Positions 43,731 to 53,062 of a DNA stretch of 64,000 nucleotides are shown piece by piece. A program made the translations under genes and the position numbers. A model generated the notes under the pieces. That model was not told the origin of the DNA. It made no database searches and worked only from the letters and a program-made list of their open reading frames with translations. Origin of the DNA: Streptomyces europaeiscabiei (lineage in GTDB: Bacteria > Actinomycetota > Actinomycetes > Streptomycetales > Streptomycetaceae); assembly GCF_001550375.1 (NCBI RefSeq), contig NZ_LRTR01000758.1, positions 1-64,000 on the forward strand, written 5' to 3'. The first letter of the stretch is position 1. The number at the start of each line of letters is the position of its first letter.

Positions 43731-43962
43731 GCCGTCACTCCTTGCTTCGGTGCAGGCAACAGTAGCCGATCAGTCCTCCAGAGGGCCTGGGAGTCCGGGT
43801 CGCTCCGCCAGGAACGGGCGACGGAGCGCGGTTGTCTCGATCAGAAACCGGCGCAGCAGGAATCCCTGATATGAGTGCGTGTTCCGGGAGTGAGCCGTCG
43901 ATGGGCGGGAGGCCGTCCCCGCCCGCTCGTCCCTGAATGCGTCGCCGACCGGAGCGCCGGTG

Positions 43963-44856
43963 TCAGTCGTTGAGTGCGCTGCGCAAGGTGGTGGCCATCA
44001 GATCGATGGCCTGTTTCGCCGCCGGCACCGGGCCGGTGTGGGTGAAGTAGTGGTCGACCCCCTCGAAGACACGGTGGGTGACCGGGACGCCGGCGGCCTC
44101 CAGAGCCTTGGCATAGGCGTCGCCTTCGTCGCGCAGGCGGTCGTTCTCCGCGGTGATGACCAGGGCGGGAGGAAGTCCGGCGAGGTCGTCGGAGAGTGCG
44201 GGAGAGACGAGGGGATGCGCGCGGTCGGCGGGATTCGGGACGTAGGCGGCGGTGAAGATCCGCATGAGCTGAGGGCTGAGCAGCGGTTTGGCTATGAGGG
44301 ACTGCTTGGTGGCCGGGTCGGCGAGCTGGTCGAGCGGTGCGGAGTCGATGATCTGGAGGCGGGGCGAGAAGGTGCCGCGGTCCCGGGCCAGGCGGCAGAC
44401 CGCGGCGGTCAGGTTGGCTCCGGCACTGTGCCCGCCCACCGCGAGGCGCGAACCGTCCCAGCCGCCCTCGGGACCGTGCTCGGCGACCCACGCGGTGACG
44501 TCGTACGCCTGGGTCACGGGAACGGGGAACTGCCGCTGCGGGGCGACGGCGTAGTCCACGTTGATCACCACACAGCCGGCCGTGGCGGCGATGGAGCGGC
44601 AGATGTGGTCGTCCTGCTCCGGGCGGCCGACCACGAAACCACCGCCGTGGAAGTTGACGTACGCGGGAGCGAGGGATCCGGTCGTGGCCGGCGGGCGGTA
44701 GACGGTGCAGGTCACCGGTCCGGCACCGGTCTCCACCCGGAGGGTTTCGGTGCGCTTGGGGACGTCGGTGAAGCGCAGGTCCTTGTGCACGCGGGACATC
44801 ATGCGGCCGAGCAGCAGTTGGATGCCTCTGGCCTGGACTCTTGAACTGAACGCCAT
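43963..44856 (-). CDS. HSL-family alpha/beta hydrolase (esterase/lipase)
   Basis: A protein of 297 residues from ATG 44856; an upstream ATG at 44922 adds a non-conserved leader. The HSL signature YVNFHGGGFVVGRPEQDDHICR (HGGGF oxyanion hole) is near residue 75. Nucleophile LAVGGHSAGANLTAA (GHSAG), acid ALVITAENDRLRDEGDAYA, His FEGVDHYFTH. No signal peptide, so cytoplasmic. It hydrolyses small carboxylic esters. It sits 145 bases downstream of the ABC ATPase on the same strand and could be the last gene of that operon. Confidence 0.88.
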   Translation of the reverse strand: MAFSSRVQARGIQLLLGRMMSRVHKDLRFTDVPKRTETLRVETGAGPVTCTVYRPPATTGSLAPAYVNFHGGGFVVGRPEQDDHICRSIAATAGCVVINVDYAVAPQRQFPVPVTQAYDVTAWVAEHGPEGGWDGSRLAVGGHSAGANLTAAVCRLARDRGTFSPRLQIIDSAPLDQLADPATKQSLIAKPLLSPQLMRIFTAAYVPNPADRAHPLVSPALSDDLAGLPPALVITAENDRLRDEGDAYAKALEAAGVPVTHRVFEGVDHYFTHTGPVPAAKQAIDLMATTLRSALND

Positions 44857-45001
44857 GGCGTTGCCCACTTCTTCACGGTTCGAATGACAGGTTGGAGGGG
44901 CGGAGAGCACCGAGCCGACCACCGCGCGCGCCGCCGTACCTCATGGCGCATCACCAGGGGTGCGTGCAGTGTCACGGGCCGGCCCGGTGCCGTGCGGTGT
45001 G

Positions 45002-45835
45002 TCAGGCCCCGGCCTCCTGTGCGGCGAAGTCCTTGCTGCGGTCGGGCGCCTCCGTGTCCGTGTCGCCGCTGAGGTGTTTCGCGCGTTGGATCTGTTCGTA
45101 GACGTGCGCGCGCAGTTCGGCGAATCGCGTGCTGGAGCGGGTGTGCAACTGGTCGCGCTCGTCGGGAAGATCGATGGTCAGATCCTCCTGCACGACGGTC
45201 GGCGACTTGGACAGGATGATGGTCCGCTGGCCGAGGTAGACCGCTTCGTCGATGTCATGGGTGACGAACAGGACGGTGACGCCCAGGTCGTGCCACAGGC
45301 GCCTGATGAGGTCCTCCAGCTCGGCGCGCGTCTGTGCGTCGACGGCCGCGAACGGCTCGTCCATCAGCAGCACCTTCGGTTCGAACGCGACGGCGCGGGC
45401 GATCGCGACGCGCTGCTGCATTCCTCCCGAGAGTTGCCAGGGGTAGGCGTGGTGGGCATCGGCGAGACCGACCACCTCCAGCGCGTGGTCGACCAGTTCG
45501 TTCTCCCTGGCCTTGCCCAGCTTCTTGCGGCGAAGCGGCAGGGCCACGTTGTCGCGCACGTTCATCCAGGCGAACAGGGACCGGCCGTACTCCTGGAACA
45601 CGACGGCCATGGCGGGTGGCGGTCCCGCGATGGGACGGCCTTCCAGACGGACCTCGCCGCTGGTGGGGTCGAGCAGCCCCGCCATGCATTTCAGCAGAGT
45701 CGTCTTGCCGCACCCCGACGGTCCGACCAGACACACCAGTTCTCCGGCAGCGATATGAAAGGTCAGGTTCCGCAGAGCTTCGACGCTGCGGTTGCGTCCG
45801 GTGTAGATCTTCTGCAGATTGCGTACGTCGAGCAT
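45002..45835 (-). CDS. ABC transporter ATP-binding protein (nitrate/sulfonate/taurine type)
   Basis: A protein of 277 residues from ATG 45835 (AGGAG upstream). Walker [18 protein letters not shown]-loop [13 protein letters not shown], signature [14 protein letters not shown], Walker [13 protein letters not shown], switch [14 protein letters not shown]. The [15 protein letters not shown] stretch is typical of the SsuB/TauB/NrtD group. It powers import through the two permeases encoded just upstream. Last core gene of the transporter operon. Confidence 0.92.
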   Translation of the reverse strand: MLDVRNLQKIYTGRNRSVEALRNLTFHIAAGELVCLVGPSGCGKTTLLKCMAGLLDPTSGEVRLEGRPIAGPPPAMAVVFQEYGRSLFAWMNVRDNVALPLRRKKLGKARENELVDHALEVVGLADAHHAYPWQLSGGMQQRVAIARAVAFEPKVLLMDEPFAAVDAQTRAELEDLIRRLWHDLGVTVLFVTHDIDEAVYLGQRTIILSKSPTVVQEDLTIDLPDERDQLHTRSSTRFAELRAHVYEQIQRAKHLSGDTDTEAPDRSKDFAAQEAGA

Positions 45836-45848
45836 CGACGTCTCCTTG

Positions 45849-46640
45849 TCAGGGATTGCGCTGAGCCCGGCGCAAGCCGTGGTACCAGGCCAGGACCCGG
45901 TTCTCCGTGAACCGGAAGAGCAGCGACAGGACGAAACCGAGCAGGCCGAGCAGCAGGACGCCGCTCCACATCTCGGGGATGGCGAAGGACCGCTGGAACT
46001 GCACGACGGCGAACCCGAGTCCGTTGCTGGCGGCGAACATCTCGCTGATGACCATGAGGATGATGCCGATCGACAGGGACTGACGCATGCCGGTGACGAT
46101 CTGCGGGCTCGCCGAGCGCAGTACCAGGTGCCACAGGCGTCGAGTGCCGGTGATGCCGTACGAGCGGCAGGTGTCGCTGAGTACCTCGTCGACGGCACGG
46201 ACACCCTCGACCGTGTTGAGCAGGATCGGCCACATGCACCCGCTGACGATGACGAGCACCTTCATGGTGTCGCCGATGCCCGCGAAGAGCATGATGATCG
46301 GTACCAGCACCGGGGGCGGTATGGCCCTGAAGAGCTCCATGACCGGCTCCAGGAAGTCGCGCACGAGGCGGCTCATGCCGATCACCAGCCCCAGCCCGAC
46401 TCCGACGATGACGGCCAGCAGATAGCCGGCGGTCAGCCGAATCACGCTGGGCACCACGTCGGATGCCAGCCGCTCGCCCGTCCAGACGTCTGCGAATCTC
46501 CCCAGGATGGTGGAGAGCGGAGGGCTGTAGAAGTCGGTGCTGCCGGCGGTGAGGGACCACCACAGTCCGAACAGGACCAGGGGCAGGCCCAGGACCAGCG
46601 AGGCCCGACGGGCCGCGTTGAGGACAGTCGTCCGGATCAT
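45849..46640 (-). CDS. ABC transporter permease (SsuC/TauC type) 2
   Basis: A protein of 263 residues from ATG 46640, 4 bases after the stop of the first permease. Six membrane helices; EAA loop RSYGITGTRRLWHLVLRSASPQIVTGMRQSLSIGIILMVI. The ~13-base gap to the ATPase start shows tight operon structure. With its paralogue it would form the membrane channel, possibly as a heterodimer. Confidence 0.9.
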   Translation of the reverse strand: MIRTTVLNAARRASLVLGLPLVLFGLWWSLTAGSTDFYSPPLSTILGRFADVWTGERLASDVVPSVIRLTAGYLLAVIVGVGLGLVIGMSRLVRDFLEPVMELFRAIPPPVLVPIIMLFAGIGDTMKVLVIVSGCMWPILLNTVEGVRAVDEVLSDTCRSYGITGTRRLWHLVLRSASPQIVTGMRQSLSIGIILMVISEMFAASNGLGFAVVQFQRSFAIPEMWSGVLLLGLLGFVLSLLFRFTENRVLAWYHGLRRAQRNP

Positions 46641-46644
46641 CCGG

Positions 46645-47517
46645 CTACCCTTCCCTGCGGATGGACTGATGCCAGTGCAGCGCCCGCCGCTCGACGGCAC
46701 GGGCCACCAGGTTGATCGCGATGCCCAGCAGCCCGGTGACCAGGACCAGGGCGTAGACGTCGGGTACCGCGCCGGAGGTCTGGGCGACAGCGATCTGGTT
46801 GCCCAGCCCAGGCGAGCCGATGACGAGTTCGGCGGTGATCGCCAGGACCAGCGCCACGGTGGCGGCCAGCCGTACGCCCGTCATCACATACGGCAGCGCG
46901 GTGGGCCACATGACGTGGCGCACCCGTCCCCACGTGCCCAGCTGGTAGCTGCGGGCGGTGTCGTCAGCGACCGGGTCGACGTCCTGCATCCCGGCCAGCA
47001 CCTGGACGAGGACCTGCCAGAAGGAGGCGTACACCACCAGCAGCAGTTTCGATCTCAGGTCCGTGCCGTAGAGCAGTACGGCCACCGGGATCAGCGCCAC
47101 CGACGGGATGGGCCGCAGGAACTCGATCGTCGAGGCGGTCGCCGCCCGCAGCACGGGCACCGATCCGATCACGATGCCCGCCGTCACGCCCGCCACGACG
47201 GCGATGGCCAGTCCGATACCCCACCCGGTCAAGGTGTCGCCGAGCGCGGTCCAGAACGCGTCCTCGGCGAGCACCTGCCACAGGGCCCGGCCCATCTCCG
47301 ACGCGGGCGGGAGGTAGTCGGCGGAGACCAGACCGGTGTGGGGCAGCACTTGAAGCAGGACCACCAGGCCCACCAGGCCCGCTGCCCCACGCAACATCGT
47401 GGCGGCCTTCCCCGGAGAGCGCCGGGCACGTCGCGTGTCCGGCCCGTCGGGACCGCTGACGGTCCCGACGGCGCCGCCGCTCTTCGTCAGTACAGAGGTG
47501 CTCTGGGAACCGCTCAT
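46645..47517 (-). CDS. ABC transporter permease (SsuC/TauC type) 1
   Basis: A protein of 290 residues from ATG 47517, overlapping the binding-protein stop (ATGA). Cytoplasmic ~40-residue N-terminus, six helices, EAA loop SYQLGTWGRVRHVMWPTALPYVMTGVRLAATVALVLAITAEL. Two non-identical permeases are unusual for this family, which mostly uses homodimers. Confidence 0.9.
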   Translation of the reverse strand: MSGSQSTSVLTKSGGAVGTVSGPDGPDTRRARRSPGKAATMLRGAAGLVGLVVLLQVLPHTGLVSADYLPPASEMGRALWQVLAEDAFWTALGDTLTGWGIGLAIAVVAGVTAGIVIGSVPVLRAATASTIEFLRPIPSVALIPVAVLLYGTDLRSKLLLVVYASFWQVLVQVLAGMQDVDPVADDTARSYQLGTWGRVRHVMWPTALPYVMTGVRLAATVALVLAITAELVIGSPGLGNQIAVAQTSGAVPDVYALVLVTGLLGIAINLVARAVERRALHWHQSIRREG

Positions 47518-48491
47518 GAGAACAGGGCGTCCAGGTCGGGCTTCTTGCCGCCGAAGAGGCCGTCCTGCTCGCCGAGGGAGGCGAGCTTCTCCAGGGACTT
47601 CATGTCGTACTCCGCGGTCCAGCTCGGCAGCGTCAGGTTCTTCAGCACCTCACCGCTGATCTTGGTGTAGGTGGTGAGGATCTGGCGCGCTTCGTCGGGG
47701 TGTTCCGCGGCGTACTCCAGGGACTCGGTCATCGCCTCGGTGAACTTCTTCACCAGCTCGGGGTCCTCCTGCGCCAGCTTGGTGGAGGCGAAGTACGTCG
47801 CGACGGTGAGCTTCGGGTCGGTGTCGGCGAACGGGGACGCCACGACACGGGCGCCCTGTCCCTTGGCGATGGTCAGCGCCGGCTCGGCCATCCAGGCGGC
47901 GTCGACCCGTCCGCTGTCCAGCGCGGCCGGCATCTGGTCGAACGGCAACTCGACGAACTTGACCTTCGAGGGGTCTCCTCCGTCCTTGCGCACCGACTCC
48001 TGGACGGTGGTGTCCCCGATGTTCTTGAGGGTGTTGACAGCCACTGTCTTCCCTGCGAGGTCCTTCGCGGACTTGACCTCGCTGTCCTTCTGGACCGCGA
48101 CTCCCGTGACATCCTTCCCGGTGACGCCGGTGGAGGCGACACCGTTGACCACGGACTTGACCGGCACTCCCTTGGACTGCGCGATCATCAGCGAGGTGAC
48201 ATTGCTGAACCCGAACTGGAACTCGCCGCTCACGACACCGGGGATGATCGCGGCGCCACCCTGGGCGGTCACCAACTCCAGCTCGATGCCGCGACTGCCG
48301 AAGAAGCCCTTCTTCTCTCCCAGATACAGCGGCGCCACATCGACGATGGGAATGACCCCTACCTTGACCTGCGTTGCCTTGTCCCCGTCCGAGGGCGAGG
48401 AACCGCCTGTCGTAGAAGACGAGGATCCGCATCCGGTCGCGACCGTGAACGTGACCGCTGCTATGGCAAGCCCGATGATGCCTCTTTGCAT
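47514..48491 (-). CDS. ABC transporter substrate-binding lipoprotein (NMT1/SsuA-like)
   Basis: A protein of 325 residues from ATG 48491 (AGGAGGGG 5 bases upstream). Lipoprotein signal MQRGIIGLAIAAVTFTVATGC. NMT1-type binding fold: VKVGVIPIVDVAPLYLGEKKGFFGSRGIELELVTAQGGAAIIPGVVSGEFQFGFSN and later KDLAGKTVAVNTLKNIGDTTVQESVRK, GRVDAAWMAEPALTIAKG. This family binds taurine, alkanesulfonates, nitrate, pyrimidine precursors or aromatic acids; the sequence alone does not choose. First gene of the operon. Confidence 0.9.
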   Translation of the reverse strand: MQRGIIGLAIAAVTFTVATGCGSSSSTTGGSSPSDGDKATQVKVGVIPIVDVAPLYLGEKKGFFGSRGIELELVTAQGGAAIIPGVVSGEFQFGFSNVTSLMIAQSKGVPVKSVVNGVASTGVTGKDVTGVAVQKDSEVKSAKDLAGKTVAVNTLKNIGDTTVQESVRKDGGDPSKVKFVELPFDQMPAALDSGRVDAAWMAEPALTIAKGQGARVVASPFADTDPKLTVATYFASTKLAQEDPELVKKFTEAMTESLEYAAEHPDEARQILTTYTKISGEVLKNLTLPSWTAEYDMKSLEKLASLGEQDGLFGGKKPDLDALFS

Positions 48492-49059
48492 GGGGCCCCT
48501 CCTGACGAGTGTGTGCGCTGTGCGAAATATTGTCCGCATCCCGAACGGTAGCGGGAGGCTATGGCCGGGTTCGCGGTGCGTCAATAGGTGGCGTGACACC
48601 GGTAGTGCTTGGTCAGGCAGGCGCGCGGCGAGCCGGAGCCCCGCCACCGGCCGAAGTGCACTCCTCTGTCGGGGCGTTGCTGGTGTGCCGAGATCATCGC
48701 TCGGTCCGTAGCAAGGCTGTGCCGTTGGCCGTTCCGTCAGCGGCCTGACCCGAGCGGTGGGCGACCGTGCCGGACGTCTCGCCCAGCCGCGAGGTGCCAC
48801 CGAGCGGCACCTTTCACCTTTCGACTTCTACGGAGGTGTGAGCAGTGCGAGTGGCGGCCAGGCGCAGGTCCGTGCGGAGATCGAGCGGGACCGCATCGCT
48901 GGGGCCGGCCGCCGCATGCCAGGAGTCGTCGATCGCCGAGGGGAAGAGGGCACGGGCGGCACGAAGGGTCGCCGCCGCGGGGGCAGTGGCCTGCGTCTTT
49001 TCTTCCGCGACCCATTGCCTCCGCGCTTCGGCGAGCCTCGGCTGGATTGGAGGAGTCAG
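48492..49059. other. junction region, no intact gene
   Basis: About 570 bases between the ABC operon promoter and the recombinase remnant. A GGAGGTGTGAGCAGTG ribosome-site-like sequence at ~48832 may be the original start of the recombinase gene, but the reading that follows (48847-49050) changes frame relative to the conserved part. Low-confidence boundary of a degraded transposon. Confidence 0.45.
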
Positions 49060-50313
49060 GGCCACACCATCACATCTACGTTGTGCCGCCTCGCCGAGAT
49101 GGGGCTGCCCGTCATCGAGGGCGCACCGCTGGACGCGCCGGTCACCGGGCGGTTGGACGGCCGGCCCTGGCGCGACGCGGCCATCGACTACACCGAGGCC
49201 GGCTTCCTTCCCCGGCACCTGGGCACGGCCTGCTTCATCGTGATCAGCTACCTGTCGGGGATGCGGGCAGGCGAAGTCCTCAGTCTGGAACGCGGCTGCG
49301 TCGAACGAGACCAAGCCCACGGCCTGGTCCTCCTGCGCGGCAGACACTGGAAAGGTGTCCGCGACGCTGCCGGCGACAAGATGCCTGAGGGTGAGATCCG
49401 GGCCGATCCGTGGGTCGTCACCGAGGTCGTCGCTACAGCCGTCGCCGTCCTGGAACGGCTGCACACGAGCACCTGGCTGTTCCCGGCGACGTTGTTCACC
49501 GACGGCCGCGACGGCGCGACCATCCTGCGCAGCCGCGTCGGCGGCTCCCGGTCGGAGACCCGGATCAACCACGACATCGCCGAGTTCCTGGCCTGGGTCG
49601 AGACCTACTGCACCGAGCACGGCCGCAGTGACCGCATCCCGCCCGACCCGGTCCACCCGGTCATCTACTCCGCTCGCCTGCGCCGCACTCTGGCCTGGTT
49701 CATCGTCCGCCGGCCGCGGGGCCTGGTCGCCGCCGCGATCCAATACGGACATCTCCGCGTCCAGATGACCCTCGGCTACGCCGGAAGCTACGCCTCGGGC
49801 TTCCCCGACGACCTCGCGTTTGAGGACTGGTTGGCCCGGTTGGACACTCTCGCCGACGCACACCAGCGCCTACGTGAAGGCGAGCAGGTCAGCGGCCCGG
49901 CAGCCGAGACCTACCAGCACCGCGTCCAGGCCGCCACGCGCTTCGCCGGGAGAGTCCTGCGCACCAAGCGGCACGCCAACGCCATGCTCACCAACCCCGA
50001 CTTGCAGATCTTCCCCGGCAAGGGCATGACCTGCGTCCTGGACCCGAAGCGAGCAGCCTGCCGCCTGCGGAGCGAGGAGGACGGCACCCGCCGCACCCCC
50101 GACCTCGACGACTGCCGCCCGAACTGCGTCAACATCGCGCGGACCGATCGCGACATCGAACACGTCCACGTCCAGATCGAGCGGCTACGGCCGCTCGTCG
50201 ACGACCCGCTGGCTCCCGCCTTCCGACACGCCCGCGAACAGCACGAGCTCGACCGCCTGGAACGCATCGTCACCGCCCACGACCACACTGGAGAACCCCA
50301 CGATGGCCACTGA
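49060..50313 (+). pseudogene. Tn554-like tyrosine recombinase, N-terminus lost
   Basis: The conserved frame reads HTITSTLCRLAEMGLPVIEG then the catalytic domain: LGTACFIVISYLSGMRAGEVLSLERG (box I Arg), HPVIYSARLRRTLAWFIVRRPRGLVAAAIQYGHLRVQMTLGYAGSY (box II with terminal Tyr). After it comes the long C-terminal extension typical of TnpA/B, with Cys-rich CVLDPKRAACRLRSEEDGT and DDCRPNC. All catalytic residues appear present but the ~200-residue N-terminal half is missing or scrambled. It overlaps the TnpC-like gene, as in Tn554-type modules. Confidence 0.75.
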
Positions 50314-50710
50314 CCGCGACGCCGAACGCGACGCCATCACCGCAGCGATCCAGCGGCTGTTCGACGGCCGTCCAATCCGGTCCACGGGGGCGCTCACCAC
50401 GCTGCAACTCGCCGCAGAGGCAGGCGTCAAGCGCTGGGTCCTCACGCATAAGCACGTCGACTTGAAAGAAGAGTTCACCCGCCGAAAGTCCGAGGCGAAC
50501 GGCATCCCGCCCGCGTTCCAGCATCTGCACGCCCGCCCAGCAGACGCCGAAGCCGTCGCCCGCGCACTGCGGGAGGACAACGGCCGGCTCCGCGAGCGCG
50601 TCGCCGTCTATGCCCAGGTCATCCACGAACTCCGCACCGAGCTGGACCGGCGCACCGACAACAGCACCCAGCCCAGCCCCGTCCGGAGCCTCCCCACCAG
50701 CATCACCTGA
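50303..50710 (+). CDS. TnpC-like coiled-coil transposition accessory protein (DUF6262-like)
   Basis: A protein of 135 residues from ATG 50303, overlapping the recombinase 3' end. N-terminal HTH-like part (ALTTLQLAAEAGVKRWVLTHKHVDLKEEF), then the helical coil AVARALREDNGRLRERVAVYAQVIHELRTELDRR. In Tn554-type elements TnpC modulates target use. Intact, but orphaned by loss of TnpA and most of TnpB. Confidence 0.7.
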   Translation: MATDRDAERDAITAAIQRLFDGRPIRSTGALTTLQLAAEAGVKRWVLTHKHVDLKEEFTRRKSEANGIPPAFQHLHARPADAEAVARALREDNGRLRERVAVYAQVIHELRTELDRRTDNSTQPSPVRSLPTSIT

Positions 50711-50821
50711 CGCGCGAGGCGGTCGCGGCGCTGACCCTTTCCCAAGCCTGGTACGTGTCACAAGAACTGCGATGCGTGTCTGGGATGGGGAACTCCGTCG
50801 ACCGCATCAGCCGGTCGAGTG

Positions 50822-51325
50822 CTACCGGCCCGGCCGCTCGGGCTCCATCCGGAAGCAGACCAAGCGGGTCTTCGCGGCGGCCGTGCGCAGCTCGTCGTCG
50901 GTGGGCTGCCGGTCGCCTGGGAGGCCGAGCATCAGCCCCTTGGCGGCCTTGGGCCCTTTGCGCCGGCCGAACTCACCCAGCAGGGCGGCGACTTTCTCAG
51001 GGTCCTCGACGACCGTCGGGACGGCGCCGTGGTCCTGGCCCCGGATGCGCAGCCGGACGGCGGGCCCTTGGCGCATGCTGGGGATCCAGCCGAGCTGGGA
51101 GGACATGGCGAGCACCGTGCCGGGATCCCAGTCGAAGTAGCCGATGGGGACCGTGAATTCGCGGCCCGTCCTGTGCCCCTTGTACGTGAGGAGCATCAGG
51201 CGCCCGCTCAGCGGCTTGTGGAAGCGGGAGGCGAGCAGCGGCCGTACGACCTTGTTGGCGGCTCGGAAGATCTTCACCATGGGTGGCCTGGCCGTGTTCG
51301 CCGCGGGTGTGCCGGAGGTGCTCAC
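50822..51325 (-). CDS. deazaflavin-type (DUF385/Ddn) nitroreductase-family oxidoreductase
   Basis: A protein of 167 residues from GTG 51325, whose GTGA overlaps the SDR stop codon. Split-barrel fold: RFHKPLSGRLMLLTYKGHRTGREFTVPIGYFDWDPGTVLAMS, then LRIRGQDHGAVPTVVEDPEKVAALLGEF. Relatives use F420H2 to reduce quinones, nitroimidazoles and enones. Coupled to an SDR, it is likely a paired redox step for a small hydrophobic substrate. Regulated with it by the divergent TetR. Confidence 0.85.
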   Translation of the reverse strand: MSTSGTPAANTARPPMVKIFRAANKVVRPLLASRFHKPLSGRLMLLTYKGHRTGREFTVPIGYFDWDPGTVLAMSSQLGWIPSMRQGPAVRLRIRGQDHGAVPTVVEDPEKVAALLGEFGRRKGPKAAKGLMLGLPGDRQPTDDELRTAAAKTRLVCFRMEPERPGR

Positions 51326-51993
51326 CTGATGCCGCCGGGGACGGTGTGGACGATCTCGGCCTGGTCGCGCTTGGTGTACGCGTCCCAGTAGTGCTCGGCG
51401 ATGGTCTCGGGCTCGGTGCCGGGACCGCTGCCGATGAACACCCCGATCGCCACCTGCGCGGCGTGCACCCCGCGCTCGGCGAGGTCGATGCCCAGGGCCA
51501 TGGCGTAGTTGCGCAGGGCCGCCGCCGCGACGCCGATGCTGCCGAACGCACCGCCGCTCGGCCGGATGGAGGAGGCGCCCGTGGAGAACAGCAGGGTGCC
51601 ACTGCCGCGTTCGAGCATGGCGGGCAGCACCTGGCGGACCGCGGCGACCGCTCCGTACAGGTAGTAGTCGAGCTGCTTGTGGAGGTCCTGCGCCGTGGCG
51701 TCGACGGCGGCGGCGCCGGCGAACGTGGGGTCGGCGGGCGAGTACTCCAGTACGTCGACGGCCCCGAACCGGTCGGCGACCGCGGCGAGCGCCGACTGCA
51801 GCGAGTCGGGACGCGTCACGTCCGCGGCGAAGCCCGCGGCCTCGATGCCGTCCTCGGCGAGCTGTGCGGCGAGCGCGTCGAGCTTGTCCTGGGTCCGGGA
51901 GACCAGGGCGACCTGGAAACCCTCCGTTCCGAAGCGGCGGGCGATGGACAGGCCCAGTCCGGGGCCTGCCCCGATGACGGCGATGACGGGCAT
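51322..51993 (-). CDS. short-chain dehydrogenase/reductase (classical-like)
   Basis: A protein of 223 residues from ATG 51993 (AGAGGAG 9 bases upstream). N-terminal VIAVIGAGPGLGLSIARRFGTEG is an altered GxGxGxG NADP-binding motif. SRTQDKL suggests NADP preference. VDVLEYSPADP replaces the usual NNAG. The usual YxxxK is not obvious; SFST-type GASSIRPSGGAFGSIGVAAAAL occupies that place, so catalysis may differ from classical SDRs. It is divergent from the TetR gene across a large palindrome. Confidence 0.82.
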   Translation of the reverse strand: MPVIAVIGAGPGLGLSIARRFGTEGFQVALVSRTQDKLDALAAQLAEDGIEAAGFAADVTRPDSLQSALAAVADRFGAVDVLEYSPADPTFAGAAAVDATAQDLHKQLDYYLYGAVAAVRQVLPAMLERGSGTLLFSTGASSIRPSGGAFGSIGVAAAALRNYAMALGIDLAERGVHAAQVAIGVFIGSGPGTEPETIAEHYWDAYTKRDQAEIVHTVPGGIR

Positions 51994-52071
51994 GGATGGT
52001 GCTCCTCTGGTCGGACGGGCTGGACGGATGAGGGGCACCTCCCGCCACGACAGCGGTCAGGACTGAAAGTC

Positions 52072-52122
52072 GAGGGCAGCCTCATGTTCTTGGATCGTAG
52101 CAGAGAACATGAGGCTGCCCTC
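52072..52122. promoter_or_regulatory. 19-bp-arm palindrome between SDR and TetR genes
   Basis: Perfect inverted repeat: arm 52072-52090 (ends CCTCATGTTCT) and 52104-52122 (begins AGAACATGAGG), separated by 13 bases. It lies midway in the divergent region, 20 bases before the TetR ATG and 80 before the SDR. The obvious TetR operator; as RNA it could also form a hairpin in the TetR leader. Confidence 0.8.
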
Positions 52123-52142
52123 CGGTTGGTAGGCTGAGTGAC

Positions 52143-52835
52143 ATGGCCATCGACCCTCCGTCCGCCTCCGCCGGGAACCCGGCCCCTGGCCGCCCCCTGC
52201 GGCGCGACGCGCAGCGCAATCGCGAGGCCCTGCTCACCGCGGCCCGCTCCTGCTTCGCCGAGCAGGGCATGGAGGCACCCCTGGAGCAGGTGGCCAAGCG
52301 GGCCGGGCTGGCCATCGGCACGCTGTACCGGCACTTCCCCACCCGGCTGGACCTGGTGCAGGCGACCTTCGCCGAGAAGCTGGCCGCCTGGCGGGAGGCC
52401 GCCGAGAAGGCCGTCACCATGGACGACGCCTGGGCGGGGCTGTGCCACTTCCTGGAGACCATGTGCGAACTCCAGTCACAGGACCGCGGGTTCAACGACC
52501 TGGCCTCCATACGGCTGCCGGAGAGCGCCTGCCTGGCGGGCGCCCAGACCCGCATCCGCGAACTCGGTGTACACATCGTCGAGCGTGCGCAGCAGCAGGG
52601 CAGCCTGCGCCCCGACCTCACCCCCGAGGACCTTGCCTTCGTCATCTGGTCGCACAGCCGCGTCACCGAGGCGACCCACGCCATCGCCCCGGACGCCTGG
52701 CGCCGCCACCTTTACCTTCTGCTCGACGGCTTCCGAGCCGACCGCGCCCACCCGCTGCCGGCGCCGCCGCTCACCGAGGAGCAGCTGTACCGCGCCATGA
52801 TCAGCCTCGGCGGAAACGGGGCCTGCGGCGCCTGA
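52143..52835 (+). CDS. TetR-family regulator
   Basis: A protein of 230 residues from ATG 52143. HTH near residues 25-75: RDAQRNREALLTAARSCFAEQGMEAPLEQVAKRAGLAIGTLYRHFPTRLDLVQATFAEKLAAW. The ligand domain ends LLDGFRADRAHPLPAPPLTEEQLYRAM. No clear ribosome site, and the operator overlaps the leader, fitting strong autorepression. Expected to repress the SDR/deazaflavin oxidoreductase pair until a small inducer binds. Confidence 0.92.
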   Translation: MAIDPPSASAGNPAPGRPLRRDAQRNREALLTAARSCFAEQGMEAPLEQVAKRAGLAIGTLYRHFPTRLDLVQATFAEKLAAWREAAEKAVTMDDAWAGLCHFLETMCELQSQDRGFNDLASIRLPESACLAGAQTRIRELGVHIVERAQQQGSLRPDLTPEDLAFVIWSHSRVTEATHAIAPDAWRRHLYLLLDGFRADRAHPLPAPPLTEEQLYRAMISLGGNGACGA

Positions 52836-52837
52836 CC

Positions 52838-53062
52838 GTCGGCACGCGTCGTTGTCCCAAGGCGCCGCGGGGGTGCCCCTTCCCGGCGACCAGGCCGAGC
52901 CGGTACGTGTTCCGTCCCCGCGCCGCAGAGTTCGCGGAGGCGTTTGGTGACCTCCGCGCGCACCAGCGACACGGCGCGCTCGAAGGCCGCCTCGTCGGCG
53001 AAGCATGCGCACATCCAGACCACGTCCGGGTCCTCGCTGCTGACATGCATCAGGTAGAGCAG
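52838..53062 (-). pseudogene. possible small monooxygenase-like fragment
   Basis: Minus-strand frame LYLMHVSSEDPDVVWMCACFADEAAFERAVSLVRAEVTKRLRELCG looks like part of an antibiotic-biosynthesis-monooxygenase/quinol-monooxygenase-type domain. It begins at the IS5 remnant without a start and decays into low-complexity Arg/Pro sequence. Tentative. Confidence 0.3.
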
